NCBI RefSeq assembly: GCF_002162035.1
Contig: NZ_CP021138.1
Span: 1,364,001 to 1,428,000, forward strand
Source: Sulfuriferula sp. AH1
Lineage (GTDB): Bacteria > Pseudomonadota > Gammaproteobacteria > Burkholderiales > Sulfuriferulaceae
Direction: 5' to 3'
DNA length: 64,000 nt
Positions 56,211 to 64,000 of this stretch are shown piece after piece. Every line of letters begins with the position of its first letter. Position 1 is the stretch's first letter. Both the position numbers and the translations under genes were made by a program. The notes under the pieces were generated by a model that saw nothing but the letters and a program-made list of their open reading frames with translations, did no database searches and had not been told where the DNA came from.

Positions 56211-57242
56211 ATGTTGCCTGTTTGTCCAGCCTGTCTTGGCAAAGAGACAGCCCAGTACAATAGCCCTGTTGCCTGCTATCTTTGCCGCCGTTGCGGCCAC
56301 CGCTGGCGTGCAGCCGCTGAAATACCGTTCACCCAGCAGCATGACTACTACGCCCAATTGCGTGGGCGTAATATGATTGCTGATTCAGCCTGTAACAGAA
56401 AGATGACCGACCGGCTGAATGATCTGACACCGCTATTGCATGATGGCATGCGGATACTGGAAATCGGATGCGCCGAGGGAGAGCTGGGGAGGCGTATCAA
56501 GGCAATTGCAAATGTCGAATATACCGGAATAGAGCTTTCGGAAGATGCGCTGGTTGCCATGCGATGGCTGGATCATGTCAGCCGCCATGCTGCAGCGGCA
56601 TTGGAGGACGGCCCTTATGATCTGATACTTTCCTTTCATGTGCTTGAACATATTCCGGATATCCACGCCGAACTCGGGCATTGGTCGCGGCTATTGAAGC
56701 CATCGGGAAAGCTGGTCGTGGAAGTGCCAAACGAAGCAGGGCACCCATTGTTGTCATGGGATGCCAATGCCGAACATATCCATCAATTCACCATGACCTC
56801 ATTATCCGAGTTACTTCATCAGGCAGGGTTTTCGATTCAGCAATTAACGTCAGGGCATTTTGAATCCGCCGTCTATTCCGACAGCTTGCGCGCCCAGGCT
56901 TATTTGCGCACAGATGCACAAACGCGGCGCAATCAGTTGATTGCCAAATTCAAGACCACTTTCCCTGATAAATTCGTTATCTACGGTATCGGCGGCGATT
57001 TCAACAACTACGTCGCTCCGCTTCTTCTTGAGTTGTCAGCCGCCGCCCTCGTCGATACCGATACAACCCGACATGGAGTGCGTATGGCAGGCTATCGGAT
57101 TGAAGCGTTTAATCCGGTAAAATTTACCGGGCTGCCCATCCTGGTAACCAGCTTGCGCTATCAAACCGAGATCAGGGCCGCATTACAAGAACAAGGCGTG
57201 CCATCCCACACAATTTATGGCCTTGACGCTATTTTCGGATGA
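56211..57242 (+). CDS. Zinc-ribbon SAM methyltransferase with C-terminal nucleotide-binding module
   Basis: Three parts in 343 residues: an N-terminal zinc ribbon (CPACL and CRRCGH, about 5-28), a class I SAM domain (RILEIGCAEGELGRRI, about 80-95; YDLILSFHVLEHIPDIH, about 141-157) and a C-terminal Rossmann-like part (KFVIYGIGGDFNNYVAPLL, about 258-276). This order is seen in sugar C-methyltransferases of the TylC3/NovU kind. An acceptor is not identified; a nucleotide-linked keto sugar is likely. It begins 51 bases after the ThDP gene. Confidence 0.8.
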   Translation: MLPVCPACLGKETAQYNSPVACYLCRRCGHRWRAAAEIPFTQQHDYYAQLRGRNMIADSACNRKMTDRLNDLTPLLHDGMRILEIGCAEGELGRRIKAIANVEYTGIELSEDALVAMRWLDHVSRHAAAALEDGPYDLILSFHVLEHIPDIHAELGHWSRLLKPSGKLVVEVPNEAGHPLLSWDANAEHIHQFTMTSLSELLHQAGFSIQQLTSGHFESAVYSDSLRAQAYLRTDAQTRRNQLIAKFKTTFPDKFVIYGIGGDFNNYVAPLLLELSAAALVDTDTTRHGVRMAGYRIEAFNPVKFTGLPILVTSLRYQTEIRAALQEQGVPSHTIYGLDAIFG

Positions 57243-57249
57243 ATCGATT

Positions 57250-58425
57250 GTGACCACAATTTACCCTCGGCATCGCCCGTGTCCTGTATGCGATAGCGAT
57301 AACGCCACGCATTTATATACCAATACCATGACCCCGATCGGCGGTCTGGACATGAGTTATCAAGTAGTCAACTGTGCTGATTGCGGCTTCATCTACGCAT
57401 CGGAATTGCCCGAATCCGCCAGTTACGAGGCGTATTATCGGGAATTGTCAAAATACGATGTAATGACTTCAACTGCGAAGATTCGCCCTGTCGATCAAGT
57501 GCGCATGGCCGCAGCAGTTAATTTATGTGTGCCGCATTTGACCGCTGACGCCCTTATCATCGACATTGGGTGTGGCCACGGGGCTCTGCTCAATGCTTTT
57601 CATACAGCAGGATGGGCATGCCTGTATGGGATAGACCCCGCGCCCGAGGCATCAGCCAAAGCAAATGCGCTATTCGGTTTGCAAAATGTGCAAACGGGAA
57701 TCGTCCGTCAGGCACCGCAACTGCTACCGCTTGATCAGGCTGCGCTGATTTGTTTGACGGGAGTACTGGAACATCTGCCCGACTTGCGCACCGATCTGGC
57801 TGCGCTGATCAAGGACCTGAATCATCGGGCCATGATTATGGTGGAAGTTCCTGCATCTGAACGTTTCACTCGAACTCCGCTGGAGCCCTACGGCGAGTTC
57901 TCATTGGAGCATATTCAATACTTTTCGACGCAATCGCTTGACCGCCTGATGGCGGAATTAGGCTATGTCCGCAAAGCTGGCGAGATCGTAGCGCTTTCCG
58001 AAGGCGTCACCGATAGCCTGTTCGGGCTGTTCGTACGGCAAGAGCCGGCAACCGCCGATATGCCATACAATCCTGTCGGGCTTCAGGATTACTTGACGCT
58101 TTCAGGGCAATTGATGGGACAGGTGATCGATACAATCATCCAATGCAATGCCAGACAACTGGTGATCTATGGTGCCGGCAGTCATAGTGCGAGATTGTTG
58201 CCGAAAATGGCAGCTGCCTGTATCGCCGAGCGTATCGTCGGAATTGTAGATGGCAATCCCAATCTGTTGGGAAAGATGATAGGCAGACATCAAGTATGTT
58301 CATCCGCCGATCTGGGGCAATGGCCGGATGCAACCATAGTCGTTTCGTCATTTGGCGCACAAGATGCCATCGCAGAATTTATTGGGCGGCAATTTCCCAA
58401 TCCCATACTGAGACTTTATCCATGA
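57250..58425 (+). CDS. Second zinc-ribbon SAM methyltransferase of the C-methyltransferase type
   Basis: A 391-residue relative of the previous protein: zinc ribbon (CPVCDS and CADCGF, about 11-48), a YEAYYRELSKYD helix (about 60-71), SAM domain (IIDIGCGHGALLNAF, about 103-117; CLTGVLEHLPDLRTDL, about 167-182) and a C-terminal Rossmann module (QLVIYGAGSHSARLLPKM, about 300-317, then IVGIVDGNPNLLGK). The start is a GTG seven bases after the preceding stop; an ATG 33 bases upstream, inside the preceding gene, is an alternative. The presence of two such proteins suggests successive or alternative methylations of a sugar. Confidence 0.8.
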   Translation: MTTIYPRHRPCPVCDSDNATHLYTNTMTPIGGLDMSYQVVNCADCGFIYASELPESASYEAYYRELSKYDVMTSTAKIRPVDQVRMAAAVNLCVPHLTADALIIDIGCGHGALLNAFHTAGWACLYGIDPAPEASAKANALFGLQNVQTGIVRQAPQLLPLDQAALICLTGVLEHLPDLRTDLAALIKDLNHRAMIMVEVPASERFTRTPLEPYGEFSLEHIQYFSTQSLDRLMAELGYVRKAGEIVALSEGVTDSLFGLFVRQEPATADMPYNPVGLQDYLTLSGQLMGQVIDTIIQCNARQLVIYGAGSHSARLLPKMAAACIAERIVGIVDGNPNLLGKMIGRHQVCSSADLGQWPDATIVVSSFGAQDAIAEFIGRQFPNPILRLYP

Positions 58426-59069
58426 CGCACAAACCGGTACTGATTTTTGACCTGGATGGAACACTGATTGATTCCGCTCCCAGCATTCTCGCGTCATTCG
58501 CCATGGTGCTGAAAGAAGCAGGCATGACTGCCAAAGTGCCGCTTGCGAACAAACTGATAGGGCCACCGTTACAGGAAACCTTGTCGATACTGACGGGTGT
58601 CGATGATTTGCATATCATCAACACTTATGTTGAATCCTTCAAACGCCACTATGATGCAAGCGGATACAAGGAGACCAAAGTATATTCCGGCGTGCCGGAA
58701 TTACTGGCGACCTTGCATGCCAGTGGATTTATGCTGCACCTCGCTACCAATAAACGGTTGGCGCCGACCCGGCTCATACTGGATTACCTGGGCTGGAATT
58801 CGTATTTTCAGTCTGTGTATACACTGGATTTATTCAACCCGCGCCTGCCGGACAAAGGCTCCTTGCTTGAATGCCTGCTAACAGAACAGACGCTGCGGCC
58901 ATCCGAGGTGCTTTATATAGGCGATAAAATGGAAGATGCGCTGTCGGCGGAACAAAATGACATGGCTTTCCTGGGTGTGGCATGGGGCTATGGTGATTTC
59001 GATAGCGCATGCAAATGGCGGGTACTGAATTCGCCCGCATCCTTGTTGCAACAAGTGCGCAATGACTGA
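58422..59069 (+). CDS. HAD-family phosphatase
   Basis: Haloacid dehalogenase hydrolase of 215 residues: motif I LIFDLDGTLIDSAPS (nucleophile Asp, about 8-22), motif II LATNKR (about 107), motif III/IV KGSLLECLL (Lys, about 149) and YIGDKMEDALSAEQ (about 167-180). The cap region lies between motifs I and II, as in phosphoglycolate phosphatase-type enzymes. ATG overlaps the preceding stop (ATGA). In this operon it probably dephosphorylates a sugar phosphate such as the product of a NeuB-type reaction, which would be NeuB-phosphate or a precursor; that is inference. Confidence 0.82.
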   Translation: MTHKPVLIFDLDGTLIDSAPSILASFAMVLKEAGMTAKVPLANKLIGPPLQETLSILTGVDDLHIINTYVESFKRHYDASGYKETKVYSGVPELLATLHASGFMLHLATNKRLAPTRLILDYLGWNSYFQSVYTLDLFNPRLPDKGSLLECLLTEQTLRPSEVLYIGDKMEDALSAEQNDMAFLGVAWGYGDFDSACKWRVLNSPASLLQQVRND

Positions 59070-60093
59070 ATCGCAATCTGCTGCCTGCCGGGCGACGATT
59101 ATCGATGATGTCATACGCGTATTGCGCTTATATCCACTCCCGGAGCTAACTGGTAAACGCATATTCCTGACGGGTGGAACCGGCTTTATCGGCTATTGGC
59201 TGCTGATGACCCTGGCGCAACTGAACGCATGGGGAGGGGGCATATCGGTTGTTGCGCTGTCTCGCAATCCTGAACGTTTTCTTGAGCGTTATCCTGAATT
59301 CAGACAGGCTGTGTGGCTGCAATTTATCCGCGGCGATGTGCGGGATTACCCCATCCCTGGAGGAAATTTCGACCTGTTCATCCACGGGGCCGCGGACACC
59401 AGCCCTGATGCCGCCCATCATGCGCGTGAACTGTTTGACACTATTATGCGGGGGACGCAGCGTGTTCTTGATCATGCCGTTGCCTGCGGAACATGTCGTG
59501 TCCTGATAATCAGTTCAGGTGCTATCTATGGTGAACAGCCTCCCGAAGTATCGCATATTCCGGAAAATGCTCCCTACGCGTGTAACTCGACTGACCCTGT
59601 GGATGCCTATGCTGAAGGTAAGCGGGCGATGGAAATGCTGGCGGTATGCTATGGTCGTGAATATGGGATAGAACTCGTCATTGCCCGATGTTTTGCCTTT
59701 GTCGGCTATGGTTTGCCGCCGCATCTTGCGATAGGGCAATTGATAAGCAGCGCCTCGGCAAATGATCGTATTGTAATTACAGGCGATGGGAAAACGGTCA
59801 GGAGCTATTTGTATGCAGCTGATCTTGCTATCTGGCTGTTCGCGCTTGCGTGCAAGGGGAAATCAGGCGTGCCTTACAACGTGGGTTCTGATGAAGCTTT
59901 CAGGCTGGATGAATTGGCTCAATTGATAGGCAACACCTTGGGCCTGGACAACTCAGTGGCAATACTCGACCGCCCCCAATCTGCGCGGCGTATCCGTTAC
60001 ATCCCTGATGTGTCGCGTATTCAGCAGGATATTGGTGTCGGGATATGGACGGACATGACAACAGGAATCAAGCGTATGGCGAGCTGTGTGTAA
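59062..60093 (+). CDS. NAD-dependent sugar epimerase/dehydratase
   Basis: Extended short-chain dehydrogenase, 343 residues. NAD motif FLTGGTGFIGYWLL (about 35-48), the SSGAIYGEQPPE strand (about 151-162) with the catalytic Ser, and YAEGK catalytic Tyr-Lys (about 186-190). It has a leading 30-residue extension. This pattern fits nucleotide-sugar 4,6-dehydratases, epimerases or UDP-glucuronate decarboxylases; I cannot tell which. It overlaps the HAD gene by eight bases and the sulfotransferase gene by one. Confidence 0.84.
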   Translation: MTESQSAACRATIIDDVIRVLRLYPLPELTGKRIFLTGGTGFIGYWLLMTLAQLNAWGGGISVVALSRNPERFLERYPEFRQAVWLQFIRGDVRDYPIPGGNFDLFIHGAADTSPDAAHHARELFDTIMRGTQRVLDHAVACGTCRVLIISSGAIYGEQPPEVSHIPENAPYACNSTDPVDAYAEGKRAMEMLAVCYGREYGIELVIARCFAFVGYGLPPHLAIGQLISSASANDRIVITGDGKTVRSYLYAADLAIWLFALACKGKSGVPYNVGSDEAFRLDELAQLIGNTLGLDNSVAILDRPQSARRIRYIPDVSRIQQDIGVGIWTDMTTGIKRMASCV

Positions 60094-60890
60094 TGGAAAA
60101 GCGGGTGATACTGGTTTCGGTACCGAAGGCGGGGACTTATTTGATGTCCCAGGTATTAAGCAGGATAGGGTTCACGGATACGCATCTACATGTGCGCTAT
60201 GATGATCAGGCGATCGGGATATACGATTTTCGGAATGCGCCGAAAAAAATGTCCATGAGTGAACAAGAGCAGCGTTTCCAGACTATGCCACTGGGTGATT
60301 CATTGGCAAAGATTCAAAGCGGGAAGTTTGCCCTGGGTCATTTGCCCCCGATACCGGAAGTGAAGCGGCATTTATGTAACGATATTAAAATCATTTTTCT
60401 GGTGCAGGATTTGAGGGACTGCCTGATATCGCATATGCGCTATATGATTAGCGTTGGCGTTATTACCGAACAGGCTCATCCTTGGTGCAAGATCACGGAT
60501 GAGCGGGAAAGATTCAAGCAATACCTGTTGAACTATGCAGAAAAGGTAGGACCGCTGGTGCATATGAAACTAATTGCCTGCTGGGAATACGATATACACA
60601 ATCCGTGCCAAGGAATGGAAATATTCAAGCTGCGCTTTGAAGACTTGATTGGCGCTAACCAGACTATGACTGGAATGGTCATTAAATCACTTGCGAAGTT
60701 TCTGGAGATTGAAGCCCCGCAAGATGTAAAGGCCATGCTTAAATCCGTTATGGGCGCCGAAACACTTACAAAGTCCGACGGGGTGACAATCCGTCAAAGA
60801 TATTGGTCGCACTTTGCGGAGCAGTGGTTTACTGAGCGGATACATGATCTTCAGGGAAATAACGTGAATGAAATAATCGGCTACCCGTAA
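60093..60890 (+). CDS. PAPS-dependent sulfotransferase-like protein
   Basis: About 265 residues with the P-loop-like 5'-phosphosulfate motif VPKAGTYLMSQVLSRIGF (about 8-25) and a further arginine- and serine-bearing strand with LRFEDLIG (about 187-194). It has a RDCLISHMRYM segment (about 108-118) equivalent to the 3'-phosphate site. The start codon overlaps the epimerase stop (TAATG). It would sulfate a sugar hydroxyl of the surface glycan. The overall match to sulfotransferases is from motif pattern, so moderate certainty. Confidence 0.75.
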   Translation: MEKRVILVSVPKAGTYLMSQVLSRIGFTDTHLHVRYDDQAIGIYDFRNAPKKMSMSEQEQRFQTMPLGDSLAKIQSGKFALGHLPPIPEVKRHLCNDIKIIFLVQDLRDCLISHMRYMISVGVITEQAHPWCKITDERERFKQYLLNYAEKVGPLVHMKLIACWEYDIHNPCQGMEIFKLRFEDLIGANQTMTGMVIKSLAKFLEIEAPQDVKAMLKSVMGAETLTKSDGVTIRQRYWSHFAEQWFTERIHDLQGNNVNEIIGYP

Positions 60891-62252
60891 TCATGTGTGC
60901 ACGGAAATCCTGCCTTTAACGCTGATTATGCTCGCACCTGTCTTCATGACAGACATCGCAGTAGTGCTTATTTCATCGACAAAATCCCTGCGCGCACCAA
61001 TTACCAGGATGTCCAGCGCGGCATCAGGCAATGTGGCAGGATGGGCAATATGCAGTGTTGTACCATCAAACAGTGTGCCATGTAGCGAGGTATCCCGATC
61101 AGCGACCCAAACCAGATTCTTGTGCAACAGAGGGGGAATTTTTACAAAAAGACGGCCTCTTCCCAATATGCCCCATAGCCCGATTCTGGCTTCAGGGTTT
61201 TCTGCGGCTATTTGGGTAACGCACGCAGATAAGTTTTCAGCATCATGTTCCATTTCGAGATTCAGGCGCGACTCCGCCGTAAAAGCATCCCAAAATAACA
61301 GGTGACCGGCAGAGGCTGGAATCGCTTTCTCCAGAACGATATCCAGCCCTTTATGTTCTTCCTTGTAATGCAGCATGCGAAAAAACAGTCGCCCGGCCAT
61401 CTGATAATAACTATTCCACAGATGCTGCATGGCATCGCTGGCAAAAGATGTTTGTCCGAGCCATTCAAAGAACTGGTGTGTGCCAAAAATCATATTCTTG
61501 TATGCGTAGCTACCCCATTCCCAGCCGCTGATGCCTTGCATGAGGCAGGGCGTGCCGACATAGGCGATAGGTTTTCCTGCCACTCTGGGCAGGGAAAGCA
61601 TGGCGTGAGGGAAACAATCGGCAATGATGGTGGAGGAACCGTCCAGACTGTCGCTGGGACGCAAAGTGTCCACGGCATCGATGAAAAACTGCCTGCGTGT
61701 CACAAAACAAAACACGCCGCTAAAAATGGCAGAAGGGTTGTCAGCTGGAAGGAACACCACATCTTCAAGACGCTGCAAGCGCTGCCAATTGGTCTCTTTG
61801 CATTGCAGTCGGTTAAATGAAGACGCTGGCGGTTGCCCATCCATCTCTCGCACCACCTGGGTGCGGAACTGGCAATCTATCCAGCCAAAGTTGAGGTAAT
61901 GATAATCGACATCGGGCGTCTTGCTGATAGACTCAAGTATGCGTGCAACGCCGCCAGGCAAGACAAGATCATCATCTCCGATTACCCATACGAATTCACC
62001 TGAGGCAAGACCTGCTGTGGCAAATAACACATTACGGGCAAATCCGACGGTACTTTCTTGCCTGTCATAGATAATCGGCAAAGCACTGCGCCGAACAACA
62101 TCCGCGGTTTCGTCGATTGATGCGTTATCTGCGACTACAATCTCGATTTTGTCGAGATAAGCAAAAGCTTCTCGCGTCAAATTCTCCAGGATGACTTCCA
62201 GTAACGCACTTCGATTTAGCGTAGGAATGCAAATGGAAAGTATGGGCTTCAT
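60891..62252 (-). CDS. GT2 glycosyltransferase with C-terminal Rossmann module
   Basis: About 453 residues. The N-terminal part is a GT2 domain (LSICIPTLNRSALLEVIL, about 5-22; VVADNASIDETADVV, about 41-55; WVIGDDDLVLPGGVARIL, about 93-110, giving the DDD metal site). The middle part is helical. The C-terminal ~95 residues contain RIGLWGILGRGRLFVKIPPLL, which resembles the nucleotide-binding module of the two methyltransferases above. The ATG before KPILSICIP was preferred to a TTG nine bases upstream. It is on the opposite strand and convergent with the sulfotransferase gene (one-base apart). Confidence 0.8.
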   Translation of the reverse strand: MKPILSICIPTLNRSALLEVILENLTREAFAYLDKIEIVVADNASIDETADVVRRSALPIIYDRQESTVGFARNVLFATAGLASGEFVWVIGDDDLVLPGGVARILESISKTPDVDYHYLNFGWIDCQFRTQVVREMDGQPPASSFNRLQCKETNWQRLQRLEDVVFLPADNPSAIFSGVFCFVTRRQFFIDAVDTLRPSDSLDGSSTIIADCFPHAMLSLPRVAGKPIAYVGTPCLMQGISGWEWGSYAYKNMIFGTHQFFEWLGQTSFASDAMQHLWNSYYQMAGRLFFRMLHYKEEHKGLDIVLEKAIPASAGHLLFWDAFTAESRLNLEMEHDAENLSACVTQIAAENPEARIGLWGILGRGRLFVKIPPLLHKNLVWVADRDTSLHGTLFDGTTLHIAHPATLPDAALDILVIGARRDFVDEISTTAMSVMKTGASIISVKGRISVHT

Positions 62253-62526
62253 GGCATGCAAAATGGAAAATGGACTAAGCCCGTATCATATCGTCATAAC
62301 TCACGATTTGAAATTAGCTCCAGGCAAGAAATAGCGCTTGTCAGGATGAAAGCAATCAACGAGAATACAAATGATTATGCGCCATCCATAGGCTTGCTTT
62401 CGCGGGCAAAACTTTCAATCGTTGGCCCGCAGGACTCCAGCTGACACGGCTCGCCTGGAATCTGTTTTTTGCCCGAGACAAAAATTGTTTTGGCTGGTCA
62501 CTGCTCATCTTCATAAAGACAACAAA

Positions 62527-63420
62527 ATGCGCAATTTTTATTCAACCGATCACGCGCCTTACTATATATTCGCTCTGGATTTTCTTCAGCAATCGGCTGG
62601 TATCCGTGCTTTGCATTATCTTTGCCATGCCCTAAATGAAAGCGGTAAAGAAGCGTATGTAACTTGTGAAGTAACAGACCCCCGACTGAGGACGCCTGTC
62701 TTAACGCCTGCAATCATGATGCAGCATCATGCATCTGGCAGAAAACCCATTATGGTCTATCCGGAAATCGTGTCCGGCGACCCGCTCGCCGCAGGCGGCA
62801 TCGTCGTGCGATGGCTATTGAACACACCTGGACATGTAGGCGGCGATACCTCTTTCCCAAAAGATGATCTTATCTTTGCCTATTCACATATCTATCTCCC
62901 GGCAGGAATGCAGGGGCATCTATTGCATATTCCGACTTGCGATCTATCCATCTTCAATAACGATAATAACCCCGATGATGATGCTCGTGATCTGGTTTGT
63001 TTTTATGCTCATAAATATCTGTTCAATGGCGGGGCCCTCACAGAGCACGTGCAGGGAGCAATCAGCCTGTGCAAGGATCAAACATTGACACATGCCGAGA
63101 TTGCGTCCTTGCTGCGGCGCGCCAAGCTGCTTTATGTATATGAACCGAGCGCACTGGTTACGGAAGCATTATTGTGCGGCTGTCCGGTATCGATTATCGA
63201 GACAGATTATTGGCGTGACCATGTAGTGAATTTTTCATGCGGTACCGATAGCGGGGTGATCATGGACGATCGACCCGAATCAATCGCACGGGCAAAAGCA
63301 CATGTCCACAATTTTCGCATCAATCATGAAAAAATCGTATTGAAAACCGCCTGGGCGCAACTCGATTATTTTGTGGAAGTGACTCAGAATGCAGCCAAAG
63401 CGCGGTTGAAAAATAACTAA
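62527..63420 (+). CDS. Glycosyltransferase-like protein (GT4-type C terminus)
   Basis: About 297 residues with no signal or membrane segment. The C-terminal segment LLRRAKLLYVYEPSALVTEALLCGCPVSIIE (about 199-229) resembles the EALACGxPV donor-site motif of GT4-type retaining glycosyltransferases; the N-terminal half has HYLCHALNESGKEAYV, as in the N-terminal domain of such enzymes. I cannot name the family more precisely. The ATG before RNFYSTDHA was chosen because the preceding 35 residues of the open frame are unlike the rest. It is divergent from the GT2 gene. Confidence 0.62.
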   Translation: MRNFYSTDHAPYYIFALDFLQQSAGIRALHYLCHALNESGKEAYVTCEVTDPRLRTPVLTPAIMMQHHASGRKPIMVYPEIVSGDPLAAGGIVVRWLLNTPGHVGGDTSFPKDDLIFAYSHIYLPAGMQGHLLHIPTCDLSIFNNDNNPDDDARDLVCFYAHKYLFNGGALTEHVQGAISLCKDQTLTHAEIASLLRRAKLLYVYEPSALVTEALLCGCPVSIIETDYWRDHVVNFSCGTDSGVIMDDRPESIARAKAHVHNFRINHEKIVLKTAWAQLDYFVEVTQNAAKARLKNN

Positions 63421-63454
63421 ATAATGCAGTAATATCCGTACTCATGCAAAGCCG

Positions 63455-64000
63455 TCATGGTTGATGGCGCCATGCCTCCCACATGCTGCGAACAGCGCTT
63501 TCAAAATGAATCGCAAAGCGCCGGGCATCCATAATCGGAGACATCTGCAGTCGTTGACGCAGTCCATTTCGAAGTGCAGAGAGTCTTTGCAAATCACCGG
63601 TCAGCAATGCTGCGCGCCTCACATAGTCATCCTTGCCCGTCGCAACCCATTCCGGCAAGCCCGCATTCATCAGGATTCCGACACCTTGTCTGGACAGGAA
63701 ACTCGCTCCAGTCAGGGTCAATACCGGTACCCCCATCCACAAGCTTTCAACACTGGTAGTACCGCCGGTATAGGGGAACGGGTCAAGTGCAATATCGACC
63801 TGATGATAAGTAGCGAGGTATTTTTCCCTGGAGCCAGGGCCTTCCAGGATCAACCGGTCAGCATCGACGCCATGTTCGGCAAAACGTTCGACCGTGTGCT
63901 CGCGTACTTTCAATTCCGTAAGTTGTTTGGCCTTGAGAAACAATCGGCTGCCGGGTACGGATACCAGCACTCGCGACCAAAGAGCTATGACCTCATCATT
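63455..64000 (-). CDS. O-GlcNAc transferase-like (SPINDLY/GT41) protein, C-terminal part
   Basis: Only the C-terminal 181 residues lie in the window; the 5' part continues beyond base 64000. The sequence has the GT41 features RLILEGPGSREKYLATYHQVDIALDPFPYTGGTTSVESLWMGVPVLTLTG, with the UDP-binding DPFPYTGGTTS and the VESLWMGVPV donor motif. Proteins of this type commonly have N-terminal TPR repeats and glycosylate proteins; in flagellated bacteria they often modify flagellin. It belongs to the glycan locus and is convergent with the preceding gene. Confidence 0.85.
   Translation of the reverse strand, partial: NDEVIALWSRVLVSVPGSRLFLKAKQLTELKVREHTVERFAEHGVDADRLILEGPGSREKYLATYHQVDIALDPFPYTGGTTSVESLWMGVPVLTLTGASFLSRQGVGILMNAGLPEWVATGKDDYVRRAALLTGDLQRLSALRNGLRQRLQMSPIMDARRFAIHFESAVRSMWEAWRHQP

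Overview
The window reads as a chromosome segment of a motile, respiring Gram-negative betaproteobacterium of roughly mid-50s GC. The strongest hints are the flhA-flhF-flhG-fliA-motC-motD order, a lipid A aminoarabinose locus, a Nar/Fdn-type periplasmic formate dehydrogenase and a persulfide/rhodanese sulfur operon. A sulfur- or iron-oxidising Nitrosomonadales relative (Sulfuricella, Sulfuriferula or Sideroxydans-like) is my inference; it was not tested by any search. Coding density is high and both strands are used in long operons.

Layout. 1-6284 (+): end of a flagellar operon (flhA 3' part, flhF, an flhG with a degenerate P-loop, fliA, motC, motD). 6401-9750 (+): MutS2-like ATPase without Smr domain, RlmM and a YjdF-type membrane protein. 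9733-18412 (-): arn locus for 4-amino-4-deoxy-L-arabinose modification of lipid A (arnT, one SMR subunit, arnB, arnC, split arnA, arnD, second ArnT-like transferase), transcribed from an extended -10 promoter near 18456. 18484-25408: housekeeping genes (AI-2E/PerM permease, 2-Cys peroxiredoxin, glnS, orphan TRAP binding protein, arfB, a receiver protein, a sugar kinase). 25469-28969 (+): smc. 29055-32816 (+): ArsR-rhodanese regulator, persulfide dioxygenase-like MBL enzyme, MFS carrier, DsrE-like protein and a methyltransferase. 32817-34358: low-density, foreign-looking patch with one orphan gene, a decayed small gene and a repeat pair.

34359-45592: selenocysteine/formate island. tRNA-Sec (selC) faces an operon on the minus strand: fdnG (in-frame UGA at residue 196), fdnH, fdnI, fdhE, selA, an HdrE/DsrM-like cytochrome b, an HdrD/DsrK-like Fe-S protein and selB. 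Thus the structural enzyme, its maturation factor and most of the Sec machinery are together (selD is not in the window), with an unexplained quinol/disulfide-type redox module in the middle. 45734-52432 (-): Cus-type copper/silver efflux system (small Cys/His/Met-rich exported protein, cusC, cusB with fused CusF domain, cusA, free cusF).

52828-64000: surface-glycan locus. A NeuB-SAF-cupin fusion is translationally coupled to an acetolactate-synthase-like ThDP enzyme, followed by two zinc-ribbon methyltransferases, a HAD phosphatase, a sugar epimerase/dehydratase and a sulfotransferase, then glycosyltransferases including the end of an O-GlcNAc-transferase-like (SPINDLY) protein. This cluster, the Hdr-like pair in the Sec operon and the ArsR-rhodanese operon are the parts most worth experimental attention.
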